Assembly: GCA_044870245.1 (NCBI GenBank)
Contig: JBIOYR010000016.1
Span: forward strand, 18,058 to 82,057
Length of the DNA stretch: 64,000 nt
Source: DATAFF01 sp044870245
GTDB lineage: Bacteria; Pseudomonadota; Alphaproteobacteria; Rhizobiales; Aestuariivirgaceae
Direction: 5' to 3'
The number at the start of each line of letters is the position of its first letter. The first letter of the stretch is position 1. The position numbers and the translations under genes are program-made. The notes below the pieces were generated by a model. The model saw only the letters and a list, made by a program, of their open reading frames with translations, made no database searches and had not been told where the DNA came from. Shown in pieces: positions 7,545-17,236 of this stretch.

Positions 7545-10196
7545 ATGCGCACCGAGACCCCCCAGCCGATCCATCTCGAGGACTACCAGCCGTCGGCCTG
7601 GCTGATCGAGCGGGTGGAGCTCGATGTCCATCTCGATCCGGTTGAAACGCGGGTGATTTCCCGGCTCGCGATGCGGCCCAACCCCAAGGCGGCAAAGCCC
7701 GGCGGCCCGATCACGCTCGATGGCGAGGCGCTGACCTTCGAGAGCGCGAGCCTCGAGGGCAAGGCGCTCGCGCCGGAGCAGATCTCCTTCGAGGACGGCC
7801 GGCTGACGCTCAGCGACATCCCGGATCGGGCGGTCTCGATCGAGATCTCCTCGACGTGCAATCCCCAGGCCAATAGCGAGCTTTCCGGCCTCTATCTCAC
7901 CAACGGGGTTTACTGCACCCAATGCGAGGCCGAAGGGTTCCGCCGCATCACCTATTTCCTCGACCGGCCGGACGTGCTCGCCCGCTACCGGGTGCGGATC
8001 GAGGCCGACAAGGCGGCCTGCCCGGTGCTCTTGTCCAACGGCAATCTCATCGCCTCAGGCGACATCGAGGGCTGCGACCGCCACTACGCCCTGTGGGAGG
8101 ACCCGCACCCCAAACCGAGCTATTTGTTCGCGCTGGTCGCCGGCACGCTCGCCCATGTCGCCGACCGGTTCACCACCAAGTCGGGCCGCGAGGTCGGGCT
8201 TCGCATCTATGTCGAGCCGGGCAAGGAGAACCGCTGCGCCTATGCCATGGAGTCGCTGAAGCACGCCATGCGCTGGGACGAGGAGGCGTTCGGGCGCGAA
8301 TACGACCTCGATCTCTTCATGATCGTCGCGGTGTCGGACTTCAACATGGGGGCGATGGAGAACAAGGGGCTCAACGTCTTCAACGACAAATACATCCTCG
8401 CCCTGCCGGAAGCGGCGACCGACCTCGACTATGCCAATATCGAGGGCATCATCGCCCATGAATATTTCCACAACTGGACCGGGAACCGGATCACCTGCCG
8501 CGACTGGTTCCAGCTCTGCCTCAAGGAGGGGCTGACGGTGTTCCGCGACCAGGAGTTCACCTCGGACGTCAGGTCGCGGCCGGTCAAGCGGATCAGCGAT
8601 GTGAGGCTGCTCAGGACCCACCAGTTCCCGGAGGATGCCGGTCCCCTCGCCCATCCGGTCAGGCCGTCGTCCTATATCGAGATCAACAATTTCTACACGG
8701 CGACAGTCTACGAGAAGGGTGCCGAGCTCTGCCGCATGCTCAAGACGCTGCTCGGGGCGGATGCCTTCCGCAAGGCGATGGATCTCTATTTCGAGCGGCA
8801 TGACGGCGAGGCGGCGGCGGTGGAGGATTTCGTGCGCTGCATGGCCGATGCCTCGGGGCGCGACCTGACGCAGTTCTTCCGCTGGTACGAGCAGGCCGGC
8901 ACGCCGGAGGTGATCGCCGAGGGAAGCTACGACAAGGGGAAGAAGAGCTATACGCTGACCCTCACCCAGACGACGCCGGCGACGCCCGGCCAGACGGTGA
9001 AGGCGCCGTTCCACATCCCGCTGGGGGTGGGGCTTGTCGGGGCGAAGGGCGAGGACCTGCCGCTCAATCTCGAAGGCAAGGGGCTGAGCAACCGCCAGGT
9101 CATCGAGCTCACCGAGCGGACCCAGAGCTTCCGCTTCACCGGGCTCAGGGAGCGGCCGGTGCTGTCGATCAACCGGGCCTTCGCGGCGCCGATCAAGCTC
9201 GCCTCGAACCTGACCGATGCCGATCTCATGTTCCTGATGGCGCATGATTCCGACAGCTTCAACCGGTGGGAAGCGGGCCAGACCATCGCCCGCAAGCTGA
9301 TCATGGAAGCGATGCCGGCGCTGGCCCAGGGGTCGGCGCTGCCCGATCCGGCGCGCTATGCCGCAGCGCTCGGCGCCTCGCTCGAGGACCGGGCGCTCGA
9401 GCCGGCCTTCATGGCGCTGATGCTGTCGCCGCCGGGCGAAGGCGACATTGCCGGCGAGCTCGGCCGCGACGTCGACACCGATCTCGTGCACCGGGCGCGC
9501 GAATGGCTGCGCCGCGAGAGCGGGCGGATCCTCGAGCGGCGGCTCACCGCGGCGTGGCAGCGGGCCGAGCCCGATCCGGCCTACAGCCCCGACCCGCTCA
9601 ATGCCGGCAAGCGGGCGCTGCGCCATGGCGTTCTTGGTCTCCTGGCGGCGGCCGACCCCGAAGAAGGGGCGAGCCTCGCGCTCGAGCATTTCGCGCAGGC
9701 CCGCAACATGACCGATGTGATCGGGGCGCTCGGCGTGCTGATCCAGATCGAGCGGCCGGAGCGCGAGGAGGCGCTCGACCGCTTTTACGAGCAGCATCGC
9801 CAGGATCATCTGCTGGTCGACAAATGGCTCGCGCTCAATGCCCAGGTGCCGAGCACCAGCGCGGCGCGGCGGGTCAAGGCGCTGATGGGCCACAGCGAGT
9901 TTACGCTGGCCCGGCCCAACCGGGTCCGGGCGCTGATCGGCACCTTCGCCGGCATGAACCCGGTCGGCTTCAATGCCGCCGATGGCGCGGGCTACGAGCT
10001 CCTGGCCTCGGTGGTGCTGAAGCTCGACCCGAAGAACCCGCAGCTGGCGGCGCGCCTTGCCGGCAATTTCAAGAGCTACAAGGTGCTCGAGGAGCGGCGC
10101 CGCGCGCATGCCGAGGCGGCGCTGAAGCGGATCGCCGCCGCTTCAGGCCTGTCGCGCGACACCTATGAGATCGTCACCCGGACGCTGGGTGCTTAG
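7545..10196 (+). CDS. pepN: aminopeptidase N (M1 family)
   Basis: About 883 residues, the standard size for bacterial PepN, a cytosolic zinc aminopeptidase that trims N-terminal residues from peptides. The exopeptidase motif GAMEN (about residue 270) is present, followed by the zinc site HEYFHNW (HExxH, about 305) and the third ligand Glu in KEGLTVFRD (about 327). The C-terminal region has the helical DUF3458-type domains. Two ATGs lie 6 nt apart; I prefer the second because GGAAGGG sits 6-7 nt upstream of it, while it abuts the first. A plausible promoter (TTGACG at 7461, 17-bp spacer, TGATCT) precedes it. Its stop overlaps by 4 bp the end of the convergent large unknown gene. Confidence 0.95.
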   Translation: MRTETPQPIHLEDYQPSAWLIERVELDVHLDPVETRVISRLAMRPNPKAAKPGGPITLDGEALTFESASLEGKALAPEQISFEDGRLTLSDIPDRAVSIEISSTCNPQANSELSGLYLTNGVYCTQCEAEGFRRITYFLDRPDVLARYRVRIEADKAACPVLLSNGNLIASGDIEGCDRHYALWEDPHPKPSYLFALVAGTLAHVADRFTTKSGREVGLRIYVEPGKENRCAYAMESLKHAMRWDEEAFGREYDLDLFMIVAVSDFNMGAMENKGLNVFNDKYILALPEAATDLDYANIEGIIAHEYFHNWTGNRITCRDWFQLCLKEGLTVFRDQEFTSDVRSRPVKRISDVRLLRTHQFPEDAGPLAHPVRPSSYIEINNFYTATVYEKGAELCRMLKTLLGADAFRKAMDLYFERHDGEAAAVEDFVRCMADASGRDLTQFFRWYEQAGTPEVIAEGSYDKGKKSYTLTLTQTTPATPGQTVKAPFHIPLGVGLVGAKGEDLPLNLEGKGLSNRQVIELTERTQSFRFTGLRERPVLSINRAFAAPIKLASNLTDADLMFLMAHDSDSFNRWEAGQTIARKLIMEAMPALAQGSALPDPARYAAALGASLEDRALEPAFMALMLSPPGEGDIAGELGRDVDTDLVHRAREWLRRESGRILERRLTAAWQRAEPDPAYSPDPLNAGKRALRHGVLGLLAAADPEEGASLALEHFAQARNMTDVIGALGVLIQIERPEREEALDRFYEQHRQDHLLVDKWLALNAQVPSTSAARRVKALMGHSEFTLARPNRVRALIGTFAGMNPVGFNAADGAGYELLASVVLKLDPKNPQLAARLAGNFKSYKVLEERRRAHAEAALKRIAAASGLSRDTYEIVTRTLGA

Positions 10197-13100
10197 GCTT
10201 TGCGCAGCGTCGGCTTTGCGCCCGGGCGTGAGGGCTTCTTTAGAAGTTTCGGACGATCATGCGCCGGCGGACTCTCCATGGCATCAAGCTCCTTCACCAT
10301 CGCGATGGCGGACTTCAGCTCCTCGTCCGAAATCTTGGAGTGCTCCACCCCGCTGATGTATGGGTCCCGTTTCAGTTGGCTCCACAATCTCACCATGTTG
10401 TCGACCGTCTCCCGCAATCGGCGGCCTGCTCTCTTATCCGTAACAGCTCTTGGCCAGGTGCCGAGGCTGGACACGATCGCCTGGAATTTGCCGACATTCG
10501 CCGCGGTCGGATCTGTGTTGCTGCTCCGAAAACTCTCCCCGACCAGCTTGGCGATCTGCCTCCTGCTGACTCCCGGCCGAGCCAGCTCATGCAGTGCTCG
10601 CAGCGCCTGACCGAAGTCTTGGCCCAGGATCGAAGCAACGAGCGTATCCGATAGTTCTTCCGGGTTTCGACGCGGCGACTTGGGTTTCCAACCGACCGAC
10701 CGCGGCGAGGTCGTCGGTGTGTTCGGATCAACCGAATCCGCGTCCACCGTCGAGGTCTTCGCGCCCTTCGCCCGGGGCTGCCGGACCAGCCCAAGGGACG
10801 CGCCTTCAACTCCATAGAGCGCGTGAAGCGTTCTGGTTCCCACACCGACCTCTCTGGTCGTGGCGATCGTTTCGATCGAGCCGAAATTCCGCCACATGTT
10901 GTCGTTGGTTGTTCGAAGATTGGCCAACTGAGCTCCCCCTTCCCCAAACTGTTCGACAGCACTCGTCACCGCTGCATGTAGAACGCCCATATTGGCCATC
11001 ATCTTGTCCTGATCTTCCTCCGCGAAGCTGTCCATCACGCCCTGGACGATGGGTGCATAGGCGGTGTCCCCGCCGAAGGTCAGAATGGCACGATTATAGG
11101 CATCGAGGCCCATCAGGTAGTCTTCGATGTTCCTATCCATTATGGCCGAGAAGACCTTGCCTGCCGCCTCCTGCATCCGTTCGCGACGAGACTGAGGCAA
11201 TACCAGTTCTTTCCGCTTGGCGCGGGACGGAAGGTCCGGCTGCCATGCCGGCCGCGCTGAAGGGACATGCTGGCGCGGCTTTGGCTTTCCAGGACGGGAG
11301 GAAGACTTGTCGGAGCCCAAGTATGCGATCAGATCTTCGACCGAGAGAGAAGACCGCTTGGCCCGCTTTTCAATGCGCTCCTCTTTGTCCCTGTTCGCCA
11401 GCCTGTTTCCTCCCTTCATCCAAGACGGGGGAGCACGGTTCGGATCTTTCGTCTTGGCATTCGGAACCCGCGGCGCCCGACCCGCCGGCTCTGCCGGAAC
11501 CCAGGCCGACTGCGGCGCGCGGTCCGCCGCCACGGCGCGATCGAGATCCTCGCCTCCCAAGTCCGCATAGAGCGCATCGAGCGCGTTGCCCCTCTCAACT
11601 ACCTCGTCGTCGAGGAGCTGCTGCTCTTCATTGCCCGCGGGGAACTCAGCGCCAAGCGCGGCAAGTTCCTCATCCATCTCGTCAAGATCGCGGATGATCC
11701 GGTTGCGATCAATGAGAGCAGGCTGATTCAGATAATCACCGGGCACAGAAGCAGCGTTCCGAGGCTCAGGAACCAGAACGTCGTCGATCCTGTCCATTGG
11801 ATTTGCCAACAGAGCTTCCCGTGCCGCCTCGATCAGTTCCTCATCGATGGTGGTGGGCAATGCATCGCCGAATGTCACGATGAGCCACTCCCTCAGCCTT
11901 TCAGCGAGATCGAGGAACCGCGGCGCCTCATAGAAGGGATTCGCTTCATCGTCGAGTTGCTTGGCAGCGGTGTCGATGGCGTCATAGAGCCTGGCGAAGG
12001 CCTGCTGAATGTGCCCCTGCGAACGGCCGAGTACATCTGCAAGCATCGCGAAGACGAACTGGATACCCCTCTCCTTGCTCAATTCTACCAGATCCTCGAG
12101 AGTATCGATGAGCGCCGGGATGTCGAAGCGCTGAACCGCCCCAACGATCCGATCGCGCAATTCCTCTGGCGCCGGTGGTTTGGGCGTATAGACATCATCA
12201 GGCACTCCCGCCAAGTCTTCCACCGAAAATTCGAAGTCCATTTCCTCTTGCCTATCCGGTTGTTGCGGTTTGGCAATCGGTAGAGCTGAGACCTGATCGA
12301 CGTCTCCGCCCATATCCTCGAACAACGCCGCGAGCGCATCTCCCCGATCATCGATCGCGTTTTCGTCGCGACGCTGGGGATCATCAGGCACAAGCAGAGC
12401 CCTGCCAAGTTCATCCTCTCCGAGTTTCACGTTCGACATCTGCAGCCGCGCACCGGCGATCTCGGGCGGATCCGAGATCGCGTCTTCGCCAAGACGTCGG
12501 AGATCAGCAGACACAAGCAGAGCCCTGCCAAGTTCATCCTCTCCGAGTTTCACGTTCGACATCTGCAGCCGATCCGGGAGTTCCTCGTGATAGTCGATCG
12601 GTGTGTTGTCGATACGCGGCCTGGCAGACAGCGGCGATGGTTGCCTGAAGTTCTCATCAGGCGCTGCCGGTTGCTCAAAGTATGGGCCCGCCGAGGCTTC
12701 ATGGGTGTTCGCAAGTGAGGCCTGCGTTCTCACCTCTCCAACGGCAAGCAAATCGAACAGCCGCTCCGCCGACAATTGCGGTTGGTCGGATGCCGGCGCC
12801 GCTTGCGTGGCCGATGTCGACTGAGGCTGCGCATTCATGGGCGAAGTCGACTGAGGCTGCGAGTGCGCGGACGACGTTGATGCCTCGGACTCAGAGATCA
12901 ATGCATCGAGCTCATCATGGACCTTTCGGGCGCCGCGTCCCCGAGCGACGCGATCTCCGTAACGGGGATAAGCTTGCGCCAACCATTCTGTCGCCTGTTG
13001 CGATTCGGCGGAACGCGGCAGTTCGCTGTCCCGAACGGCGCCATCGCGTCGACCGCTACCGGCAACATCTGCTTTGTCGCCAATTCCTGTCTTTTCTCCG

Positions 13101-14188
13101 ACCGGCCGGGAATAGTTTTCAGCCCAGTCTCTATGGTCTTGCTTCGGCTCCAATGAATAGCCCTTGACAACCTTTTCCGCGCTTCGCCTTGCCGCCGACG
13201 GATTGAGCCCTCGCGTCAGGCCGTAAACCGTCTGCCTCTTCAGGAAGTAGGCCCAAGCGGCGTTCCTCATGATCCGGGCCGTCACATAGAGGTCGCCGCG
13301 CGACAAAGCATCGAGCTGGCTGCTCATCGCTGCGTCGGCGAGCGCCGCGCCACGACGGGCAATCTCCCCCATTTTGGAGTCTATAATCGAAGATCCCCGA
13401 TCGCCGACCTCATCGAACAACACCCGCGCGAACAGACCGCGGCCGAAAGCCTTGTAGCCGAGGATCAACCGTCCGCACGCGGCGTCAAGCGCTTCCGGTT
13501 CGCCACCCAGGGAGTTGACGAATTCTTCCGCCGGCTTGAGGAGCCATCGCGCACAGGCGTAATCGAGGAAGCGGCTGTCGATCCTCGGGTGGAAGTCTTG
13601 AAGGGGGGTCACCTTCTTCATTTGACTCAGGCGATCGAGGCTGGCCTCGACCACCATCTTCATCACCTGCTCGCGGCGTTGTCCCGTTGCTTGCCGCGCT
13701 TTCTCATCATCTCCGGCTTTATGCTGATCCGCCGTGAAATGGGCCTCGAGCGCGTTTCGGATGATCGTTCTCAGCTCGCGGGGCTTGTAGCTGGACAAAG
13801 ACCTATCCAGCACTCGGCGGAGGCGGACCTCGTCCAGCTCGTCGCCGTCGGAGGGGGCGCAGAGTTGATCCGCCTGCTCGAGAGCCTTGTGTCGACTGGT
13901 CATGTGCCGTTCGGTGTTCTTGGATCTTTGGGAGAGAGCCTTCAGGCACTCGTCAAGATGAAGGTCGCCCCGATCCTCGCCCGCCGCGGGCTGCTCCTGC
14001 GAGTCGATCGCATCGCGCTCGGTCCGCTCGATGTCGTCCGCAATCTTGACGGACTTCGATCTGACTGGTCTTGTGCTGTCGCGCGGCAGCTTGCGATCGC
14101 TACGGCGTGTGCCGTTCACAGTCTCGCGATGGCCGATCTTGGAGAGGCTGTTAAGGCCCGCACCGAAGTCGCCGAAGATCTTTGTCAC
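10193..14188 (-). CDS. large protein of unknown function with internal repeats
   Basis: A 1331-residue protein that I do not recognise. The N-terminal ~120 residues are basic and low-complexity, with no signal peptide or membrane segment. Residues ~120-340 look helical. Then comes a Gln/Ser/Thr/Pro-rich linker (~430-470, with QPQSTS twice). A 20-residue block starting RLQMSNVKLGED occurs twice, identical, at about 540-559 and 581-600. A second motif, RG(D/N)AL.AL(F/Y).D(M/L)GG, occurs at about 613 and 864. The C-terminus is basic (LLKKPSRPGAKPTLRKA). Multidomain helical architecture, disordered linkers and internal repeats are effector-like, but no secretion genes or tts box are seen nearby. 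GC is lower by eye than in the neighbours. The start is GTG, with a G-run 9 nt upstream. The gene is monocistronic and convergent with pepN. Confidence 0.8.
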   Translation of the reverse strand: MTKIFGDFGAGLNSLSKIGHRETVNGTRRSDRKLPRDSTRPVRSKSVKIADDIERTERDAIDSQEQPAAGEDRGDLHLDECLKALSQRSKNTERHMTSRHKALEQADQLCAPSDGDELDEVRLRRVLDRSLSSYKPRELRTIIRNALEAHFTADQHKAGDDEKARQATGQRREQVMKMVVEASLDRLSQMKKVTPLQDFHPRIDSRFLDYACARWLLKPAEEFVNSLGGEPEALDAACGRLILGYKAFGRGLFARVLFDEVGDRGSSIIDSKMGEIARRGAALADAAMSSQLDALSRGDLYVTARIMRNAAWAYFLKRQTVYGLTRGLNPSAARRSAEKVVKGYSLEPKQDHRDWAENYSRPVGEKTGIGDKADVAGSGRRDGAVRDSELPRSAESQQATEWLAQAYPRYGDRVARGRGARKVHDELDALISESEASTSSAHSQPQSTSPMNAQPQSTSATQAAPASDQPQLSAERLFDLLAVGEVRTQASLANTHEASAGPYFEQPAAPDENFRQPSPLSARPRIDNTPIDYHEELPDRLQMSNVKLGEDELGRALLVSADLRRLGEDAISDPPEIAGARLQMSNVKLGEDELGRALLVPDDPQRRDENAIDDRGDALAALFEDMGGDVDQVSALPIAKPQQPDRQEEMDFEFSVEDLAGVPDDVYTPKPPAPEELRDRIVGAVQRFDIPALIDTLEDLVELSKERGIQFVFAMLADVLGRSQGHIQQAFARLYDAIDTAAKQLDDEANPFYEAPRFLDLAERLREWLIVTFGDALPTTIDEELIEAAREALLANPMDRIDDVLVPEPRNAASVPGDYLNQPALIDRNRIIRDLDEMDEELAALGAEFPAGNEEQQLLDDEVVERGNALDALYADLGGEDLDRAVAADRAPQSAWVPAEPAGRAPRVPNAKTKDPNRAPPSWMKGGNRLANRDKEERIEKRAKRSSLSVEDLIAYLGSDKSSSRPGKPKPRQHVPSARPAWQPDLPSRAKRKELVLPQSRRERMQEAAGKVFSAIMDRNIEDYLMGLDAYNRAILTFGGDTAYAPIVQGVMDSFAEEDQDKMMANMGVLHAAVTSAVEQFGEGGAQLANLRTTNDNMWRNFGSIETIATTREVGVGTRTLHALYGVEGASLGLVRQPRAKGAKTSTVDADSVDPNTPTTSPRSVGWKPKSPRRNPEELSDTLVASILGQDFGQALRALHELARPGVSRRQIAKLVGESFRSSNTDPTAANVGKFQAIVSSLGTWPRAVTDKRAGRRLRETVDNMVRLWSQLKRDPYISGVEHSKISDEELKSAIAMVKELDAMESPPAHDRPKLLKKPSRPGAKPTLRKA
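12389..12571. repeat. exact 60-bp direct repeat inside the 1331-residue gene
   Basis: Two identical 60-bp copies occupy 12389-12448 and 12512-12571, with a 123-bp period, which is 41 codons and so in frame. They encode the same 20 residues. Identity at every synonymous site implies a recent duplication or ongoing gene conversion; recombination between them would add or delete 41 residues without a frameshift. Confidence 0.95.
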
Positions 14189-14289
14189 TTTGGTTACCCC
14201 CCGAAGAGAATTCGAGACCCATGCTAATGCCCGGCGGCGCCGCGAACTGTGCCGTTCGGCATAGGTGCGGATGATTATTTCGCGGGCTC

Positions 14290-16737
14290 ATGCCTGATTT
14301 GTCCGAAAGTTTATCGTTCCGGTGCCGAATCGATCGAGTCGGCGCGCGGCCTTGCGCGAGCCGCTTGCCAAATCACTTCGCTTTCGAATCAATAGGCTTC
14401 CGATTCGCCGGAAGCGGGCCTGCGCGGCTGGCGCAAGCGGGGTGGTGGGATTTGCCCAAGGCTCAACTGCTCGAGCTGTTTGGACGCGAGCGCGCGCTGA
14501 AATTGCCGCTGGCGATGCATGGGCTTGCCGCCATCAAGATCTCCGAGACGGCGCTGCGCAACCTGATCACGGTGCTCATCGTCCTCTTCCTGGTGACGCT
14601 CGGCACGGCGCTGACGCTGCAGCTCCTGGTCAGCCGCGACCACCATCTCAATGCCCATAACCGGCAATCGCTGATGCATCTGAAGATCGCCGCAAGCGAG
14701 CTGTCGGCGGTGCTCGGGGCGGGGGCGGGCCTTGCCGGCGCAAAGCATCGGGTGCCGGACGCCGAGGACCTCGCCCAGGTGCTGCTGCCGCATGCGGTCG
14801 AGGCGGGGCGGATCTTCGCCATCATGGACGGGGCGGGCCGCATCCGGGCGACGGCGCCGGCCGACAGCGGGCTTCGCGGCAAGCGGCTGGCGGAGATCTT
14901 CAGCCCGGATTTTCTCGCGGCCGAGCCGGGCGACATGAGCGAGATGACCGAGACGACCCTGCTCGACGGCGAACGGGCCTTCGTCAAGATGCAGTCGCTC
15001 AGCCCCTATCCCGGCAGCCTGCTGGTGATCCATCCACGCGACTCGGTGCTCGCGGCCTGGCGCTCGGACGTGGCGCAGATCGTGACGCTGTTCGTGGTGA
15101 CGCTCGGGGTGCTGGTGCTGCTCGGCGCGGCGTTCCACTGGCAGGCGGCGCGGGCGGCGGATGCCGACCGGACGCTGTCGGTCGCCACCAAGCGGCTCGA
15201 CAAGGCGCTCGACCGCGGCCGCTGCGGCCTGTGGGACTGGGACATTGCGCGCGGGCGGATCTTCTGGTCGAAGTCGATGTTCGACATTCTCGGCCTCGAG
15301 CCGCAGGACGACGTGCTGACCTATGGCGCGGTGGCGCAGCGGCTCCATCCTGACGATCCCTCGATCGATCAGCTGGTCGACCAGATGCTGCGCGGCGGCA
15401 AGCCGTCGATCGACCAGGAATTCCGCATGCAGCACCGGGCCGGCCATTGGGTGTGGCTCAGGGCGCGCTGCGAGCTGGCGGCCGCACCCGGCGAGCAGGC
15501 GCCGCATCTCGTCGGCATCGCCATCGACATCACCGAGCAGAAGCTCGCCGACCGGCTGAACCAGGAGGCGGAGATCCGCCTCAAGGACGCGATCGAGGCG
15601 ATCTCGGAGGCCTTCGTGCTGTGGGATGCCGACAACCGGCTGGTGATCTGCAATTCGAAATATCAGCAGTTCCATTCGCTTCCGTCGCAGGTCTGCCTGC
15701 CGCTCACCCCCTATGAGGACCTGGCGCGGGCCGCCAAGGAGCCGCTGGTGCGCCAGCGCATGGCGCTCGGCGAGCTCGGCGACGGGCAGACCTTCGAGGT
15801 CCAGCTCGAGGACGGGCGGTGGCTGCAGATCAACGAGCGGCGGACCAAGGATGGCGGCTTCGTCTCGGTCGGCACCGACATCACGGCGCTGAAGCTCAAC
15901 GAGGAGAAGCTCCTCGATTCCGAGCGCGAGCTGATGAACACGGTGCGCGACCTGCAGAAGTCGCGGCTGACGCTCGAGCAGCAATCGCAGCGGCTGGCCG
16001 ATCTCGCCGAGAAATATTCCCGCGAGAAGACCAGGGCCGAGGCGGCCAACCGCTCGAAATCGGAGTTCCTCGCCAATATGAGCCATGAGCTGCGGACGCC
16101 GCTCAATGCCATCATCGGCTTCAGCGAGGTGATGGAGCAGCAGATCTTCGGGCCGATCGCCATTGCGAAATATCTCGACTATGCCCGCGATATCCATCGC
16201 TCGGGGCAGTATCTCTTGGATGTCATCAACGACATTCTCGACATGTCGAAGATCGAGGCGGGAAGGATCAAGCTCGAGGTGGCGCGCTTCGACCTCGTGG
16301 CGATGATCGAGGATGCGTTGAGGATGATCGCGCCAAGGGCGCTCGAGGGCGGCGTGAGGATCGCGCGGGCGCTGCCGGCGAGCCTCGAGGTCACCGCCGA
16401 CCGGCGGGCGCTCAAGCAGGTGCTGATCAACATCCTGGCCAATGGCGTCAAGTTCACGCCCGAGGGCGGCCAGGTGACGGTCGCGGTCAAGGCGGCGGGG
16501 GGCGCCACCGAGATCGCCATCAGCGATACCGGGATCGGCATCGAGGCGAGCGAGCTGCCGAAGCTCGGGCGGCCGTTCGAGCAGGTGGAGAACCAGTTCA
16601 CCAAGACGCGCTCGGGCTCGGGCCTCGGGCTCGCCATCTCGAAATCGCTGGTCGAGCTGCATGACGGCACGATCGAGATCGACAGCGAGCCGGGGTGCGG
16701 CACGACGGTGACGATCGTGATCCCGGCACCGTCATGA
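14290..16737 (+). CDS. membrane PAS sensor histidine kinase, PleC/DivJ-like
   Basis: Two transmembrane segments (about residues 92-114 and 264-284) flank a ~150-residue periplasmic sensor region. PAS domains follow at about 305-420 and 430-545, then a coiled coil. The HisKA box NMSHELRTPLNAIIGFSEVM (His about 599) and the ATPase domain (N box NILANGVKFTPEGG, G boxes DTGIGI and GSGLGLA) are intact. The HisKA helix and the following DVINDILDMSKIEAGRIKLE closely resemble PleC/DivJ/PdhS kinases that act on DivK upstream of CtrA. I infer a PleC-like role but cannot separate it from other PAS kinases without alignment. The start is uncertain: this ATG has a weak ribosome-binding site, and TTG at 14452 or ATG at 14515 are alternatives. 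Confidence 0.85.
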   Translation: MPDLSESLSFRCRIDRVGARPCASRLPNHFAFESIGFRFAGSGPARLAQAGWWDLPKAQLLELFGRERALKLPLAMHGLAAIKISETALRNLITVLIVLFLVTLGTALTLQLLVSRDHHLNAHNRQSLMHLKIAASELSAVLGAGAGLAGAKHRVPDAEDLAQVLLPHAVEAGRIFAIMDGAGRIRATAPADSGLRGKRLAEIFSPDFLAAEPGDMSEMTETTLLDGERAFVKMQSLSPYPGSLLVIHPRDSVLAAWRSDVAQIVTLFVVTLGVLVLLGAAFHWQAARAADADRTLSVATKRLDKALDRGRCGLWDWDIARGRIFWSKSMFDILGLEPQDDVLTYGAVAQRLHPDDPSIDQLVDQMLRGGKPSIDQEFRMQHRAGHWVWLRARCELAAAPGEQAPHLVGIAIDITEQKLADRLNQEAEIRLKDAIEAISEAFVLWDADNRLVICNSKYQQFHSLPSQVCLPLTPYEDLARAAKEPLVRQRMALGELGDGQTFEVQLEDGRWLQINERRTKDGGFVSVGTDITALKLNEEKLLDSERELMNTVRDLQKSRLTLEQQSQRLADLAEKYSREKTRAEAANRSKSEFLANMSHELRTPLNAIIGFSEVMEQQIFGPIAIAKYLDYARDIHRSGQYLLDVINDILDMSKIEAGRIKLEVARFDLVAMIEDALRMIAPRALEGGVRIARALPASLEVTADRRALKQVLINILANGVKFTPEGGQVTVAVKAAGGATEIAISDTGIGIEASELPKLGRPFEQVENQFTKTRSGSGLGLAISKSLVELHDGTIEIDSEPGCGTTVTIVIPAPS

Positions 16738-16740
16738 GGC

Positions 16741-16754
16741 CTATTGCCTACTCA
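16741..16754. repeat. degenerate heptamer-repeat remnant
   Basis: The units CTATTGC and CTACTCA resemble the right arm of the inverted heptamer elements at 4.8 and 42.9 kb. As at those loci, the TAG stop codon of the leftward gene lies in a CTACT unit. There is no left arm beyond AGGC, so this is a tentative third copy. Confidence 0.4.
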
Positions 16755-17236
16755 CTTCTTCGATGCGGCCGGCGGGGATGCTCGGCGCGGTCGCGGATCT
16801 TGTCGGCGAGCAGCGCCCGCTCCTGCGGCTTGAGCGTCGCCACGAGCTCGCGCGACACCGTCGAGCCGCGATCGATCATGCTGCGCGAGATCGCATCATA
16901 GCGGGAAAGCGCTGCCTCGGTCTGAGCCGCGTCATAGGGCTCGGCCTTGAGGGTGTCGGCGACCTTGATCGCCGCCTGGCGCATGTCGCGACGGCCGTCG
17001 CGAAACGCCTTGCGGTCGTCGGCGAAGCGCTCGGCCAAAGCGTGACGGCGCTCAGGGTCGAGGGCGAGGAAGAAGGTGCGCGGCAGGATGTCGGTGAAGG
17101 CCGGACCGGAATAGCGTTCGCGCTGTGGCTGCTTTTCGAGCAGAAAATGCGATCCGACGGCGCCGATAACGAGAAAATTGAACCCCAACGACGCCAGCAG
17201 CACGATATTGCGTGGATCGAGGCGCCACGGCTCCAT
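16748..17236 (-). CDS. membrane-anchored periplasmic metal-sensor protein (Spy/CnrR-like)
   Basis: 162 residues: a short cytosolic N-terminus, one transmembrane helix (IVLLASLGFNFLVIGAVGSHF) and a charged helical periplasmic domain with ALDPERRHALAERFADDRKAFRDGRRDMRQA and LKPQERALLADKIRDRAE. This matches the heavy-metal-resistance/Spy/CpxP-like family (helical hairpin sensors or chaperones such as CnrX/CnrR-type proteins). The ATG overlaps the TGA of the preceding anti-sigma-like gene (TGATG). It probably works in sensing envelope metal or stress, together with the ECF sigma and its regulator upstream. The stop lies within a heptamer-repeat remnant. Confidence 0.8.
   Translation of the reverse strand: MEPWRLDPRNIVLLASLGFNFLVIGAVGSHFLLEKQPQRERYSGPAFTDILPRTFFLALDPERRHALAERFADDRKAFRDGRRDMRQAAIKVADTLKAEPYDAAQTEAALSRYDAISRSMIDRGSTVSRELVATLKPQERALLADKIRDRAEHPRRPHRRSE

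Noticed and set aside
12389..12571. CRISPR-like or tandem-repeat array
   Set aside because: Only two copies, 60 bp long, in frame inside a coding gene, with no spacers or cas genes.
14189..14289. tts box (type III regulon) upstream of the 1331-residue gene
   Set aside because: I searched for the GTCAGCTTTTCGAAAGCT-like pattern by eye and found none.
14389..16662. 757-codon minus-strand frame opposite the sensor kinase
   Set aside because: Antisense shadow; the plus strand holds a complete histidine kinase.
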